Source: Plecoglossus altivelis (lineage: Eukaryota; Chordata; Actinopteri; Osmeriformes; Plecoglossidae). Taken from it: a stretch of 64,000 bases of DNA. Location: contig BROE01000024.1 of NCBI GenBank assembly GCA_036571765.1, positions 1,415,189 to 1,479,188 of the forward strand, in the 5' to 3' direction. The notes beneath the pieces were generated by a model. The model worked only from the letters and a program-made list of their open reading frames with translations. It searched no databases and was not told the origin of the DNA. Both the position numbers and the translations under genes were made by a program. This document shows, piece by piece, positions 12,166 through 25,300 of this stretch; the stretch's first letter is position 1, and each line of letters starts with the position of its first letter.

Positions 12166-15100
12166 ACAGGGCCAAGGAAGAGGTGAGGAAAAGAGCGAAA
12201 CCCTTTACATTTAATACCTCAAGTACTTCCTGTGTGTGTGCCAGGTTTAATGAATAAACTTAATGAGTATAATGAAACCTTTTTCCCTGATGTGAAAAGA
12301 CAGTCATGCTCTTTTACATTAGATGGAGGAAAACGTTGTCGTCTGTCTGATTGTATAATGGATGATCTCCACATACACACAGTTTCAGCACAATGGTTTT
12401 CCATGTGGAGATGGGATGCAATGACAGCAGTTTTACTTGATGTCTCAAATAGATGGCATGTCACAGTCACATATTTTTTTATTTGAGTGCTGGCATTTAG
12501 TACTTTAGATGGGCTGTCCGTTCTAGAATTGCGTGGTTGATGTTCTTTTGTGGTTATTGTTGTCAATGCTGGGGTGAATGAGTCCATGTAAATTGAAGAA
12601 ACACATTTCGATTCATAAAAAGTGTTATGATTGAAAATGAGAACACCTTGACAGCATAACCAGGTGTGTGTGTTTGTATGCATGTGACATATGTCCCTCA
12701 TCATATTCAATGCCCCTTTCTGTTGCACACCCTATTGACCTCAAACAGCAGCAATGGTAATCTGTTCCTGGTGTAAAAAAAAGCTTTCTCACTGCAATTA
12801 ACCCCACACAAACGTGATGAAATCTCTTCTGTAGACCTACCCCATACCATGCGAACTAACCCAATGTGTGAGTTCTAATTAAAGTCGTTTGCTGGATCAG
12901 TTGGGGCATTACTTTTAATGAGATATCAGATCTTCAAGGTCGTTTTCATGCTACACAGCTTGTGTTTGTGCGTTTGAGTGTGTACATGTATATCTACATG
13001 AGAGCATATGTGTTTTCAACCCCTCGCTTTGTTTGTGTTCCCTGTTTTTTCCCATTTAATAGAAAAATGTCTGTACAGGTCGTCTCCATCTGTGAATCTA
13101 TGAATTGAAGAGAGGGATTACCAAAAATAATTCTGACCTTTGCAGACTACTTGCCACCAGACTGTGCTGCCAACGTAGAAAGCTTCCAATAAAACCAACC
13201 ATAGTTTTACTGTACACTTCCTTTGTAAAATAAAAAATGGCACTCTGAAAGAAGTTTCGAATTCTGTGAAACACAGATGGGTAAAGGCAGGAGTTTAAAT
13301 ACTATCATTAAAGTGTCTGCAGTATGTGAAACACTCTCGAGTTAGTTTGACCTTCCTTGACTTGGAAGTCTAGTTCATCTGTATCAATAATTCGTTGTTT
13401 CAGAGTGTGTTTTTTTTCTCATGCCACCATAGGTCAATGACAAAGAATACATTTTCTACATTGGCCAGCTAGATCTATTTGGTCATGGCTCGCAAGCCCC
13501 ATGTATTACCTCCACTGGTAAAATGTAATCAATTTTATTGTTTAAAAGTAATTCTGCCTAAACTTGATTGACTCCATTTTCGTTCATTTCCTTGACCAGA
13601 CTGCCTCATCGCTCCATCTCCCTTTCCATCTTTTCATTGTATCCGCGTGTGTATTCACAATGCATAGCCGGTGAGAGAATGCTTTTCTCATTTCTAACAT
13701 TTGCTTCCACTGTCATGTCGCTCTGAATGGGCAGTTCTACGTCTTTAATGGCCCACAGTCAACCCTCATTGCTCCATCATATAGTATGTGTCTGCCTCAA
13801 ACATATACAAATACACACACTGCGCTATTCACCTCAGTGTCACCTAAAAAAAAGAATTCTGGTCGGGTGTTAGACAAAAGCACCCAGTGAAATCAATCGT
13901 ACACACACAAACAGAACACCAACCATACATATGCTTTTTAGCAAACCCCCACCTCTCTCAAACCAAACACAACACAACTCCATGCATATAAAACCCCACA
14001 CACAGCTGCCACATGTGTCATTCAGAGCCCTGCAGAGAAATTCTACAACAAGGGTTCAGGGCACAGCAGCTGATGGTGCTCTTTGGCTCACCTGAGGCTC
14101 AGAACCAGTCCTGCACACGGCCAACGAAATGTGAAAGTCCCTTGCCTCTCTCTCCTCTGTCAGACTGGAAACAGTGAGGTGCTAAACACCCTCCATACCA
14201 GCACTCACAGGGGGCTTGGAGAGTCATTAGACAGATGGACAGAGTGTGGCCAGAGACATTACAGATTGACGAGGACTCTGACCTGGTGGGGATAGTCGGA
14301 GCCAAGTCATGCCTAGGGGAAAACACAAGCCACAGTACACTGCATAAGAAGACAGAGGAGGGACCCAACAGAGGAAAGGTGGAGGGTAAGTAGCAGGAGG
14401 AGAGGAAGAGATTGACAGACGGAGGGAAACAGGAAGGAAAGTGAGGAGAAGCATGGCGGATATAGAAGAAAGGTAGAAGCAGGGAGGGGAAAATCAATTT
14501 GTCTATAATAATAGACAGTTAGGCACACACTAAGTGAGTGTGGATGCGTGAGTTGCATGTCCTACCCAGTCCTTATACCGAAGGTAGTCCTCTACATTTT
14601 AACGTTCATCTGGCATGAAACCTCAATGGACTTGAAAAGAAAAGACTACAATAAAATGTCACACATTCCACATCGCAAAACCACTACCTGCACAGTAGAG
14701 ATGTTGATTCACAGAATTGTACAAAATCTTACCAATTATTATTATTATTTTTTTGCTGATAGAAGCCACGTTAACATCATATAATAATAATTCTAATAAA
14801 GCATTAGTATTTCATTAACCATAGTCAAATACTTTTCATGATGCTGTCTGAAGAAGTAGTTGTATTAGATCTGTGCATGTCGTACTTTTTCTTTGAACAT
14901 TGTGATTGGAAACCATCACTTTCACTTCTGTACTTGAGATATCCCCTCTTGTACCTTACAGCACCAAACTGGTTGCATGCTTCCCAGCCACCCCCTTCTC
15001 TAAACATGAGGGCACTGATGACAATCCTGAATATCTTCCAGAGAAGTGAAGAACCTGTGTGTCATTGTGATATAAAAAGTCTGCCTAGGACCAAAAAGCA

Positions 15101-17787
15101 TAGTTTAATAATGACTTTAATATTTTACCTTGATAGGTAAGGGGTAGAGTTCAAATGCACAGCATAACATTCAAATAATAGTTGGCCAGGGTAGTGGTGG
15201 GTTTTTTACTAATACATCTGTAAGATTCTGTTATCTCTATCCTTCTACAAGACTGTCTGGAATCTCCCCAAGCACTGCTGTCTTCAAAGGCATCCATCTA
15301 AAACATGAAGGGCAAACACTCCATCCATGGTCTTGACCACATGGGCTGCTGAGATGGAGGCTCCTCTCTTCATGGTCTTGGCTTGGAGGTCACCCTCAAA
15401 GCCCAGTACAAAGAGAAGTCTGATCCCGTCGTGTTGACTTTAACATACTGCCACGGCTCCCTCTCAAGTGTTCCATGAGGCCTGAACAATGTATCTAAGT
15501 GAAGTCCTCCCAGCAGGTGGAGGTTGGAGCTGGCCCCTACCCCAGCTCATAGGCACCCAGGGAGGGCTAGCCAGGGATCGGATAGCTGGCCTCAGGCCTG
15601 GCCCCTGGTTGACCTGTACTAAAAAGCCAGGCCTGTTCCACACCATTGCTGCCCCCCACTAAAACAACACCAGAGTGTGAGAGAGTGTGAGCGTGTTTCT
15701 GTGTGTTTGTGGGAGTGTTAGGTTTGTGTCTAGTTGTGTGTGTGAAAGAGATTGTGTGGAAATCTGTGGGCTGTGTCTGTGTGCAAGAATAAATGTGTTT
15801 GTACGTTAGGCATGTGTGTTTGTGCTTGGATTTGGGTACGATGCTTGTCAGTACGCAAGACAACAAAGGTGCGTGTCTGTGTGCACTTTTCAAACTCTCC
15901 AAATTCTGACTCACAAACACTTATCTAACAAGTTGCCCTCTGAACATCTTGACATGCAGCTGGATGTGTCAGCGCCTTCATATGGTCGGAGTGTATTTGA
16001 GATGATAGGTGACAAATGTGTGTTTATTTACATAGGCCTACATGGGAGAATGATGGATGTGTTGCGCCATTTTGTCCATTCTTGACCCAGAGCAAGTCAT
16101 TGTGAAGTTGAAGCTCATGTAAAACATTAACTCGGAGATTGGATTGGATATTATATAATATTGTGACTCTTTGTAAAATGTCTATACTTTCCATACTCGA
16201 CTCTGTAATAGCATTTTGTAAAAACATCCTAACTACGATTCGAGGAAAATTAAAAAGTAATTAGGTTTAATTACATAGAAAGTAATTTGTTTAATTTAGA
16301 TGGAAGGCATTTAGTCCAAAAATTATTTTACACGTGAGAAGAGATGTGTTGGACTCATTCTGCAGAAACAGAAAAGCCAAACTGGCTTGGCTGGCCACCT
16401 GGAAATTGATGAGCAAATGTGTGTGCGTGTATATGTGTGAAGTGGACATTTAAAAAAGGGAGAGATGATGGGGTTATCCGGACTGGGGACTCGCATTAGA
16501 GGGAATGTGACGCAGCCTTGTCTGCCTAGTTTTGGTCACACTCTGCCCGTATCAAAGGAGACTTTAGGAATGTCTGACAAGCCTTTCCCATGTTTGTAGC
16601 AGAGATCAGAGAGAAGGGCAGACGCATCCCTTCTGCTGACCAGCTGACCGACTGACCAGCCAGCAGGTGTCCAGTCACTCCTGTCAAAGCACACGTGTTG
16701 CTAACTCATGAATGCTTCAGCACAATAAAGTCACAATCTCTCTTTACTATTTGCTAATGATGTGAAACCCAGATGGGTAATACGAAGCGTTAATGGAAAA
16801 TAATCGTATTTTACTTAGTTTAAATGAACGCATGAAGAAATGGGGTCTGAGTCAATATTCATGGAGCTCAGAAGATCCTAAGAAGTTGCCTGGATTAAGG
16901 AAAACAGGAACGTGAGCAGGGAGGAGAAAGAGGGAAGGCGGTGATACTAGAAACACCAGTGACAAGGTGATTGTGCTGTTAAAGGTGTGTTTTAGAAGAC
17001 GGGAATCAGGTATATGATTTGATTGGCAGGTGGGCATTACGTGTGATTGGATAAAATGAGAGTTGTGGTGGATTTGCGTGTAAACCAATGGAAAGTGTGC
17101 TCTTGTTAAAAATGTCAATATCTACTTTCACATCCAGAAGTCATAAACTAGTACACATTACGTTGGAGTAGGATTTAGGGATGTAAGTGTCTCAGGTTTT
17201 TGTATATGAGGTCACAATGTCATCCAAAGTACCAAGGGGCAGGTTTCTTTGAGTGTTGTATGTGCCTGTGAGGACTTCTGTTTTTAGGTTGAGGCCATCA
17301 GGAGTTCACCAAGAGTTCAGCCAGAGACACAAGTCTGGCCTTTTAACAGGCAAGATAGTCAGCACAAACCTTTCACTGCACCATGACCTCTGTCACTGTC
17401 ATGTAAAGGATGAATGTGTAAGTATGACAGGACAGCTCCCTAAAAAGCAAAGTCACTGATTACATGTATGTGTACATATTTCTGTGTTCTGTTGGGGACA
17501 TTCAAGTACCTTTGAAGAAATCACAACATAACTTTTGACTATGCAGATTGGACGTAATTAGTTCTTCCATAAAGATACCAGTTGTTTAGGGCTAAATACA
17601 TCTTTTTTAGGGGGGATACACCACATGGTAGACATGCCATGCAACAACTTGGGAAGGCCAAGGAACATCTGTGAACATTGCCAACAGAGAACTTGCTCAA
17701 CAAGCAAAGATAGTGCGGCTCAAAATGTCCTGCCTCTGGGTTGGGGTGATGTCACTCATCTCCTTATTGTACAAAGAAGCACACCAA

Positions 17788-17942
17788 GGGCGTAGGTTTG
17801 GTCTCAGCTTTGGTGGGTACATCCTCTCTACCCTTTACCTCTTACTTAACAGCACAAAGGAGTTTGTTAAACTATTGGTGGAGACAATTTAGTCATATTG
17901 GTGGGGACTTGGTATCTAGTGTACCCCCCAAAACCTACGCCC
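17788..17942. mobile_element. 155-bp MITE-like element with terminal inverted repeats
   Basis: GGGCGTAGGTTT at 17788-17799 is repeated as a perfect 12-bp inverted copy at 17931-17942. The interior has no open frame and is rich in 'GGTGGGGAC'-type words. The small size and TIRs suggest a non-autonomous DNA transposon. The same 'GGGCGTAGGTTTGGTCT' start is familiar to me from other fish sequence. No convincing target-site duplication is seen. Confidence 0.55.
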
Positions 17943-19539
17943 AGGAGGCACACTGTGAGTATTTGTTGTTGCACTACACACTGATTGAGTAGATTATAAA
18001 GATCTTCATGTCTCCATTGGGCAACAAAGCAAGCCAATGAACCTTGGCTTGCTAACTCTTTGCCCGGTGTGCCATGACGCCTCAGACAGATCTAAGGCTC
18101 CACGTTTCTGGACGGCATACAAGGTTGGTGGTAGCACAAAGGCGACTGGTCCCATGCTGAGAAGCACATGTGACCAACCCTCAAGCACTATGACAGCTGA
18201 GGGCAGTGCTAGGTTGTCGTGAAGTAAAATATTGTCAAACCAAATATTATGATAATGTCTTTTCCCTGGTCAGACCAAGTCTCATGGTAAATGCAGTCGT
18301 TATGTGGTTGTTTCCTGGTTTCGGGCAAAGCTGCACAGAGCACAGATTTATGCAAAAACACTCACACTACTTTTGTGTATTTAGTATTTAAATATTTCAT
18401 GAATATTGAACAAATGACTGCTATCCTGGCCACCACCCATAGATCAATGAGCGACAATGAATTACGCTCTGTGCTTCCGCTTGAGTCTTGACCCGGAAAT
18501 TATAGTTATTTGTGTCGTGCATGTATCTAGTACTCACCGAAACCTGACAGGGCTTGACAGAGCTTATGCAATTGATTATGTCCTTCACTTTGCCTTGATT
18601 GAACTAAATAAATGGCTAACACTGTCTTCAAACCACCTACCTCCAGGGCACCACAAATCTGAATCCCAATAAAGCCTGCAAACAATTGGTGTGTTTTGTC
18701 TGTGTGACACTCCTCTAGAATTGAGACTCCAAAAACACACTGTTATGTTATTGCGCATAAAGACACCCATCAGAGCCAGTTGTTGCTGAACCCATTATGA
18801 CAGAAACGTCTTGCAGACTAAAACATAAGGATTCAAAATAATTTTCTCCCAATTCCGTAAGGCTGAAAAACACTTTGCTCTTCTGCAGGGCGCTCTGACT
18901 GTCTTTCTCTCCTGAAAGACTCAGAAAGAGAGATCCATTTGTAAGTGTACCGTGTATCAAAGAAAGCGAGCTGATTCTTTCATCAAAGAAACGGGACAAA
19001 AGAGATCACAGGCTAGAGCTCTGGCTGTGATTCTCTGTATCATTAACACAGCGCTTACTGTGAAGGAAGGACACACACACAGGCCCAAATGAAAAAGTAT
19101 GCATACAAATGCATACAGCACCCACACACCACACAGATGCACACACACCCAAACATACTCTTCATATCTCCTCTGAAGACGCAACATAAATTCCTTTATG
19201 GGGGGAATTGCACAAAAGAGAAAGATGGGGTGAGAGAGGAGGTAGGGCAAGATGTCTGCAAAAAGACTTTGATTGTAATTGACAAGAAACCCATTAAAGA
19301 GGCTGGGAGGGGAGGGGTGTGAACTCTGATTTGCCGTGATTAACCAGTGATTTCAATGGGGGGGCAATATGAACTTAAAATGGTTTCTAAGAGGGTGTCG
19401 GTGATTTCTTCCTTTTAGAGAGAACATTGGGGGGAGAGAGAGGAGGAGGCTTTCCATGCATTTCACTCACTGCTGCCAAAAATAAAAGAGGTATTTTAAA
19501 AACAACGGTGTCCTTTACAATTTCTTCCCAATCTCTCGG

Positions 19540-19870
19540 TCAGCCTCGCCAAGCGTCTTCAGGTCTGTGGTGAACCAGCACGTTTGAAGGACATACAGGA
19601 TGGTGAGAGCGCAAACGATCTGACTGGTGATTACAGGCTGATCCGCGGTCGGTTGATCCGCGGTCTAATCCGGCTCTAACAGAGTCACTGGGCTGTCTTA
19701 GGAAGTCATTCTGGCTCCTGATGCCCAACACCCCCCGAGTTTCCTGCCACTGATGGGGAGCTCAATTGATCAAATTGCAGCTCTGTCTGGCGGTGACCCG
19801 CTTGCAAGCTGACTGAAGGAAGTGTCCTGAGGCTTGGAGGTCAAAGTGCCGCAACAAAATTTCTCTTACC
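19540..19870. promoter_or_regulatory. Candidate regulatory block with duplicated CCGCGG motif
   Basis: TGATCCGCGGTC occurs twice, at 19639-19650 and 19654-19665 (15-bp period), each with the palindrome CCGCGG. The surrounding sequence is complex and locally CpG-richer than its neighbours. CTCAATTGATCAAATTG at about 19761 adds homeodomain-like words. No coding frame continues through it. Confidence 0.3.
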
Positions 19871-19889
19871 ATCTCTTTCTTTATATTTT

Positions 19890-20940
19890 TCTCCGTCTGA
19901 CATGCTTGTTCTGCATTGAGGCCTGGGAGAGGGAAAAATAAGACAGAGAAAATAATGTCACCCTGAAGAATGTTACAGCCAGTATCAATGGGGGGATCAC
20001 AGCAAGTTAGACCGGTGTCGAAGCGGACGGGTGTCCGGGTTGTCATGCTTGAGAAACAAGATGAGGAAAAGATGGCACGCCCAGGTGGTCAAATATCTCT
20101 TTTCGTTGCTTAGCGGAAGACTGGTGGTTCTTTTGTTGCATTCCATCGCCTGTTAAGGAGGACATATGGTGGGTGTTTAGGGTTGTGTGCTACAATCGTC
20201 CTGTGGTTCTGTCGTCCAAGAGGCATTAAGCTGAGCTGAACGTTTTGATGATGGTAAAGGAAGTATTGACATGGAACTACCAATAATGCATGTAGTATCT
20301 CACTTATGTTCTATACCTTGATGGTGGACAAAACACCTCCTTGCTACTATATAGTGGAACAACCTTGCTCCGACCTGAGACAAAATACAAATTGATTTGG
20401 TTTACCCATAACAATGAAATGAATATAACATAAATCTTACACTACATTTACATTTCAGTCATAGAGCGGACATGTTCATACTGTGTGTGTAAAATGTGCT
20501 GTGTTCAAAGTGTGGTTCAACAGTATTTTAGCAGTCTGAGTTGAGTAACAGTCTAATTTAGCTACATTTTTCTCTGATGTTGACCATAATAATTGTTCCA
20601 GGTGATCTCCACAATAATAGGTATTTGAAGGCTGCACTTTATACACTGCATCACAAGTAATGAAAGGGAAATCCACTCATTGTGCTATGCCATTATATAC
20701 AGTGTTGCCCTGCCAAGGAAGCCATATTGTGCATACATAGCTTAACATATTGTCTGGAGTCAGTACACCACAATTAATACTTACATAAATAGATGTAAAA
20801 ATCAACAGAACGGCATAACCCCTTGCTGGCACCCATAAATTGCAGAGATATACTATCTCCAGATAGAAGGCATATGGCCATGGTAGGACACTGCTCTCTC
20901 TAATTGAACAGCAGAGCAAGCAGTCCATAAAGATGCCAAG
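19890..20940. other. Non-coding stretch
   Basis: I see no gene. A roughly 20-base match to the common teleost 'tttacatttagtcat' repeat end at about 20450-20472 is too short to call. The rest is moderately AT-rich unique sequence. Confidence 0.5.
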
Positions 20941-20949
20941 ACATAGTTA

Positions 20950-21130
20950 AATATTTATGCAGATGAATGGAGTAATAAATAAAGGGTTAAATGAGTAATG
21001 GGTCGGCTAACACAATCTCAACGGATGAGTCATGATTAATTCAGGCAATCCAAAGCGGTGCACTTCAAATAGTCCAGGCTAAGAATTAATTTAACCTCTA
21101 TTTTTTGGGGTTAGCCTCATTGAGATTAGA
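20950..21130. promoter_or_regulatory. Candidate conserved non-coding element
   Basis: Complex block with GGATGAGTCATGATTAATTC (AP-1-like TGAGTCA beside a TAAT core), CCAAAGCGGTGCACTTC and AAGAATTAATTTAACC. There are no simple repeats and no open frame. Confidence 0.3.
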
Positions 21131-21139
21131 TGCCTTTTA

Positions 21140-24100
21140 CAAGGATGGAGAGTTTATCAGTCTTCAACAAGAGAATTCATGTATTTGTATCAGAAGTCAA
21201 CATTTCTTTGCCTTTTCATAAAGAAAAGCTGTTTATCCATTATACATACATCGTGACAACATCGTGTTTGACCATGATGTTAACGTTGTGCTCAAAAGGA
21301 GCTTTTCGTTCGGTGGAGATGCCAGTGTGTCCATGTGGTTTCTCCAGTGAAGATAAAGCAGGCCTGAATGCCTCCTGCTGGGCTTGACCACATTGCTGTT
21401 CTAGCACGCTCTCTATTGGTCAATTCTGGAACTGAAGGCCACCAGCGCAATCGCTTTCTGTTGAAAGCCAGGGACTCATTTAGCTGCAATTAAGTAAATG
21501 AAAACACCAAAGAAGGTAGGGTCAAAATATTGATCAAATGCACAGAAGTGCAATGGATGACTAAAATATATTGAAAAGAGTATAATATATCAAATTGTAA
21601 TGCACATCAAAGTACTACATACACAAACGTAAGGCACTGCCAACATCCTAATGATTGAATCCGCCGTCATTTTCTAAATTCCAACATTGTTGTCATCAGT
21701 CCCAGTTGCCGGTTCTTCTTAACCTTCCGTTACAGTATGTATGGTGACCAATGTGGTCCCACCGTTATCAGCTCTGCCTCTCACTGTTGACATACAGGCA
21801 TGTAGCAGCATGACAAAACATAGAGACAAGCCGAGAGAATAACTGTAGCGGGCATGGCCCCATTGAGTCCCACTGTGAAGTCCGAGACCACATCAGGCAT
21901 GAAGCTGTCTACAGCATGCCAGGCGGATCTCGGTCATTGTCCTTCAGATGCTCCTCTCATCACCAAGGACTGGTATGTGTCAAGGCTCCAACTTGCACAC
22001 ATATTGCATTCACCGCAATAAAGGGGAGCAGAGTGACAATGAATGGCTTTTCAATGAATGTCTTTTCAGATTTTGTGTTCAAACCTAGACTCACTGACTC
22101 GGCTACATGTTTCCAGCTAAAAAGTGTATTTATTGACATGCTACCAACTGAGTTTCCATTGCTTTGCAGGATGAAGATGATTAAACAGTTGCAAAAAAAA
22201 AAGCAGCAATAAAAAAAATTTTTTTGGACACAAGTGAGTCTGTGCGTGAGCAAGACTGCAGCTTGGGTGTATGTTTGTGTGCACATTTGTATCAGTGTGT
22301 ACATTTCCTTTGTGTCTGTGTGCATGTATGTGTGAGTGTGTAACCGTGTGCATTTGGTCTTTGATGTTGTGTGTCCAGGCTGCTTTGGCCCCCATTCTTC
22401 CCTTGCCCACGCCTTCCTTCCCCTCTGCGTCTTTATTCGGAGGACAGCTGAGACACTGTCTGTCTGTCTGGGACACTCGGTCCAGTTCTGCCACACAGAC
22501 ACCAGCTGCATCAAACGTCACACAACCCTCCCTCCAACCTTTGATGTTCCTCCTGCATCCCTACCACTGATCACATCCACACACACACACACACACACAG
22601 ACTGACACATGCAGACACAAAAAAAGCTTGGGAGAAGGAAAGAGAACCAAGTCGTATTTACATGTTTTTTTATTATGTACATGGGAAGAGAGAGTTGTTT
22701 GATATCTGTGGCAGAGAACAAGCTGGTGGAGCTGGAGCTCTCTGGGGTGTCTGACTGATTGACTACATGGGCAAAGTTCCCAGGGTCGCTTCTTTGTGTC
22801 CAACTGCTTTTGAAACAGCTCCAGGCTGTAGAGAGTTGTGCCTTAGGCCCCCAAAAATGATAAATTAGAATGAACCCCCCCACCACCACCACACCCCAAC
22901 CCCGAAACCCCCATCCCATTTAAAATCAGAATTCATACACAACGTTGGTTTGACTAGTAAGGCTGTGGAATGAAATAGAATACTCTTTTCTTGTCTGGTA
23001 TCAAAGGACAATGATATTGGCATTAATATGTTGCTCTTTTGAAGGGCAATCATGGGAACCTGAGAAATGACATATTGAGTCTCTTGCTACCTCTGATTAA
23101 GTCTTTGACAAGTTGTTTATGGTATGTCCCCAGTTTCTTGTTATTATGAACAAACATTTTTCCTGTGTTCCATTTTTCAATTATGGCTCACAGATAGTGC
23201 ACTCTGCATCGGCAGACACAGTAATCTTCATTAAAAAGTTATTCTGATGTTTTCTGTTATCTACCCTCAACCCAGTCCTGAACCCAATTTGTTATCCATA
23301 ATTCAACTGAAGAAAGGCTAGGCTGTAACACACAGTTAACACTGTAAAAATATTACTTTAAAAGTTACAAAAGTTACAACTAATTGTGTTTCTCAGACTC
23401 GATCGTAGTTTCTGAAAAAAGTATTATTAAATCGCTCACACATATTGTTCATACACCCTAAGAACTGTCATCACACCACATATCACAAACACACATCACT
23501 TTAAGTGTAGTAACTGCATAGTGGATTAAACTCACACTTTGCACTTTTATGTTACCGGACCGTTTAACTCGACAGGGTCAAATAAGTCACTTGTGCTCTC
23601 AGTGTCTCGCAGCCTTTGCAAATAGTATATGAGGCATGTTCCAAGCTGAGCGTTGACAAGTGTATGTGCAAGTGAAACAATAGGCCCTGAAAGCCCCAGT
23701 CACCTTGTCCTGTGCAGCAAGTTACTTTTAGAAAGTCCTCCAATGGCACAGCAAGGTGAGTCGTGGACTGTTTAGAATCTTCGGAACCTCGTCTACCATC
23801 AGTCAGCTCTCTCAAAAGAACAAATAGAATGCAGTACAGCAAGCATTGCTATTACTGTGTGTGGGTGATACAATCATTGCTATCCACTCGGTGTGTGAGA
23901 TGAGAGAGAAAGAGTCAGAGGGAGTGTGATAGAGAAGGAGAGAAAGAGAAACATCACATTGCCCATTTTGTTTCTGTTCATATGTTGATTCTTGCTGAGG
24001 CGCAGCTTTTGCGTCGGCGCTTCAACACCCAACAGGACATGGACCAGAACTGGTGTAAGTGTCACAGAATTATGACACAGACACCCAGGTAAAGCACTGA

Positions 24101-24940
24101 TTTCTGATTCAGCTTTGCTGTTACCCTCCAAGCCCTTGTTCAAACAGCTAACAAGTAATTCTAATGGAGTTATATAAATATCAGCTCTGGAAAGGTTATG
24201 GTGAGATTGATTGATATGTCATTGTATCCTATTTAGTCTTGGACATGAATGTTGTTGTCTGCTCTACAGAAGCACTTTAATCGAGGAGGAATAAGAGTAC
24301 ATAGTATAGGCTGTAGCAAGCAGGTTACTCCAAGGGTAATCATAAAGCACATGAAATATAGTTTCCAACGTAAAGGTTATAACAATATAACTTGGGCCTC
24401 TCCAACAACTGTCTTGTGAATGTGTCTTCCCAGCCTAGCCAGATTAAGCATGAGTGTTGAACTTTACCGAGCACAGTTAACCCATCGCTGTTCTCCAGTG
24501 GTGTTACAATTCTGCACCTCCGTTAGCGAAAACCTGTTCTGAAGATTCGTCTCAGGTTTAAAATGATGACTTGTACGGCGCATTTCATCCGAGGGTTTCA
24601 ATTGGCTGAGAGGCAGTTTTATGTGAAAATATGATGCCCTCTGCAACATTGCTTGAAGAAAAAGATATGCAAACTCATGCATTTGATTTATTTGCAGTGA
24701 CTACATAATTTTAGTTTTACTTTTAAGTATAGTTTCCTACGTAGATTGCATCCGTTAAGCCAAAAAAATTGGGCAGGCAACAAGAACGTCATTAGATACA
24801 TGGCTTATAACGACTTTGATCTCTTGACAATAGACCAACAGAACCCAGTGGCTGTAGTTGACCATCAGAGTCGAGAGACGAGAAATCTAATCGAAAATGA
24901 TCATTTTCCTTAGCACACAGAAAACCAACACAAGGTTAGC
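21140..24940. other. Non-coding stretch with CA/GT tracts
   Basis: No gene is supported. The longest minus-strand frame (21960-22514) runs through GT-rich repeat and an A/T run (22190-22225) and is histidine/threonine-rich, so it is not credible as a protein. A perfect CA tract lies at 22578-22599. Confidence 0.6.
22578..22599. repeat. (CA)11 microsatellite
   Basis: A perfect CA run of about 22 bases, followed by GACTGACACATGCAGACAC. Confidence 0.85.
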
Positions 24941-24959
24941 TCCTATCTTCACCCTCGGT

Positions 24960-25300
24960 TTGGGGTCCCCAGGTCCTTATTAGCGAGATCTCAAGAGGAC
25001 GCGGTACATCTCATGAAGTGACCTTTATTATTCAAGGAGCAAATGGGTCATTTGATGTGACACTCATGAATAAGGCTGATTAAGTTCCTGCCAGTGACCG
25101 TTGGTCTCCGGGTGTCCCACAGCGTGACACCGGACTCCCTGAAAGGTCCGTCCGAATTAGGAGTGAATGACGAAAGCAACCAAGTGACCTTTTTAGACGG
25201 CACAGAAAATTACTTTACAAGCCGAGCGGTCACAGGAAAGGCCTGATGCTAAGGCATGCTGAGTTGCGCTATTTTCCTTCTGACACGATGAGGAATGTCT
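24960..25300. promoter_or_regulatory. Candidate conserved non-coding element
   Basis: About 340 bases of dense, non-repetitive sequence. Words include CCTTATTAGCGAGATC, AAGTGACCTTTATTATTC, two TGACCTTT nuclear-receptor-like half sites (about 25019 and 25187), ATGAATAAGGCTGATTAAG and GAATTAGGAGTGAATGACG. It contrasts with the microsatellite-rich right flank (25490-25620). Confidence 0.35.

Larger units (their letters stand above)
10700..19480. other. Non-coding stretch with tandem duplication, hairpin and simple repeats
   Basis: No gene is supported. It holds a diverged tandem duplication (11046-11143), GA-rich tract (11145-11300), an 11-bp hairpin (11449-11475), CA-rich tract (12015-12165), GA-rich tract (14350-14490), GT-rich tracts (15675-15830) and the TIR element at 17788. 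Open frames here are short and of random composition. Confidence 0.6.

Noticed and set aside
16660..16672. CCAGCAGGTGTCC as a CTCF site
   Set aside because: It breaks the core at the GGC positions and is weaker than the site at 15510.
20450..20472. Match to the end of a common teleost repeat (TTTACATTTCAGTCAT)
   Set aside because: About 20 bases only, with the expected continuation lost; too short to annotate.
21960..22514. 184-codon minus-strand open frame, the longest in the window
   Set aside because: It runs through GT/CA repeats (HTHTYMHTDT) and a poly-A/T run (FFYCCFFF); it looks like a repeat artefact.
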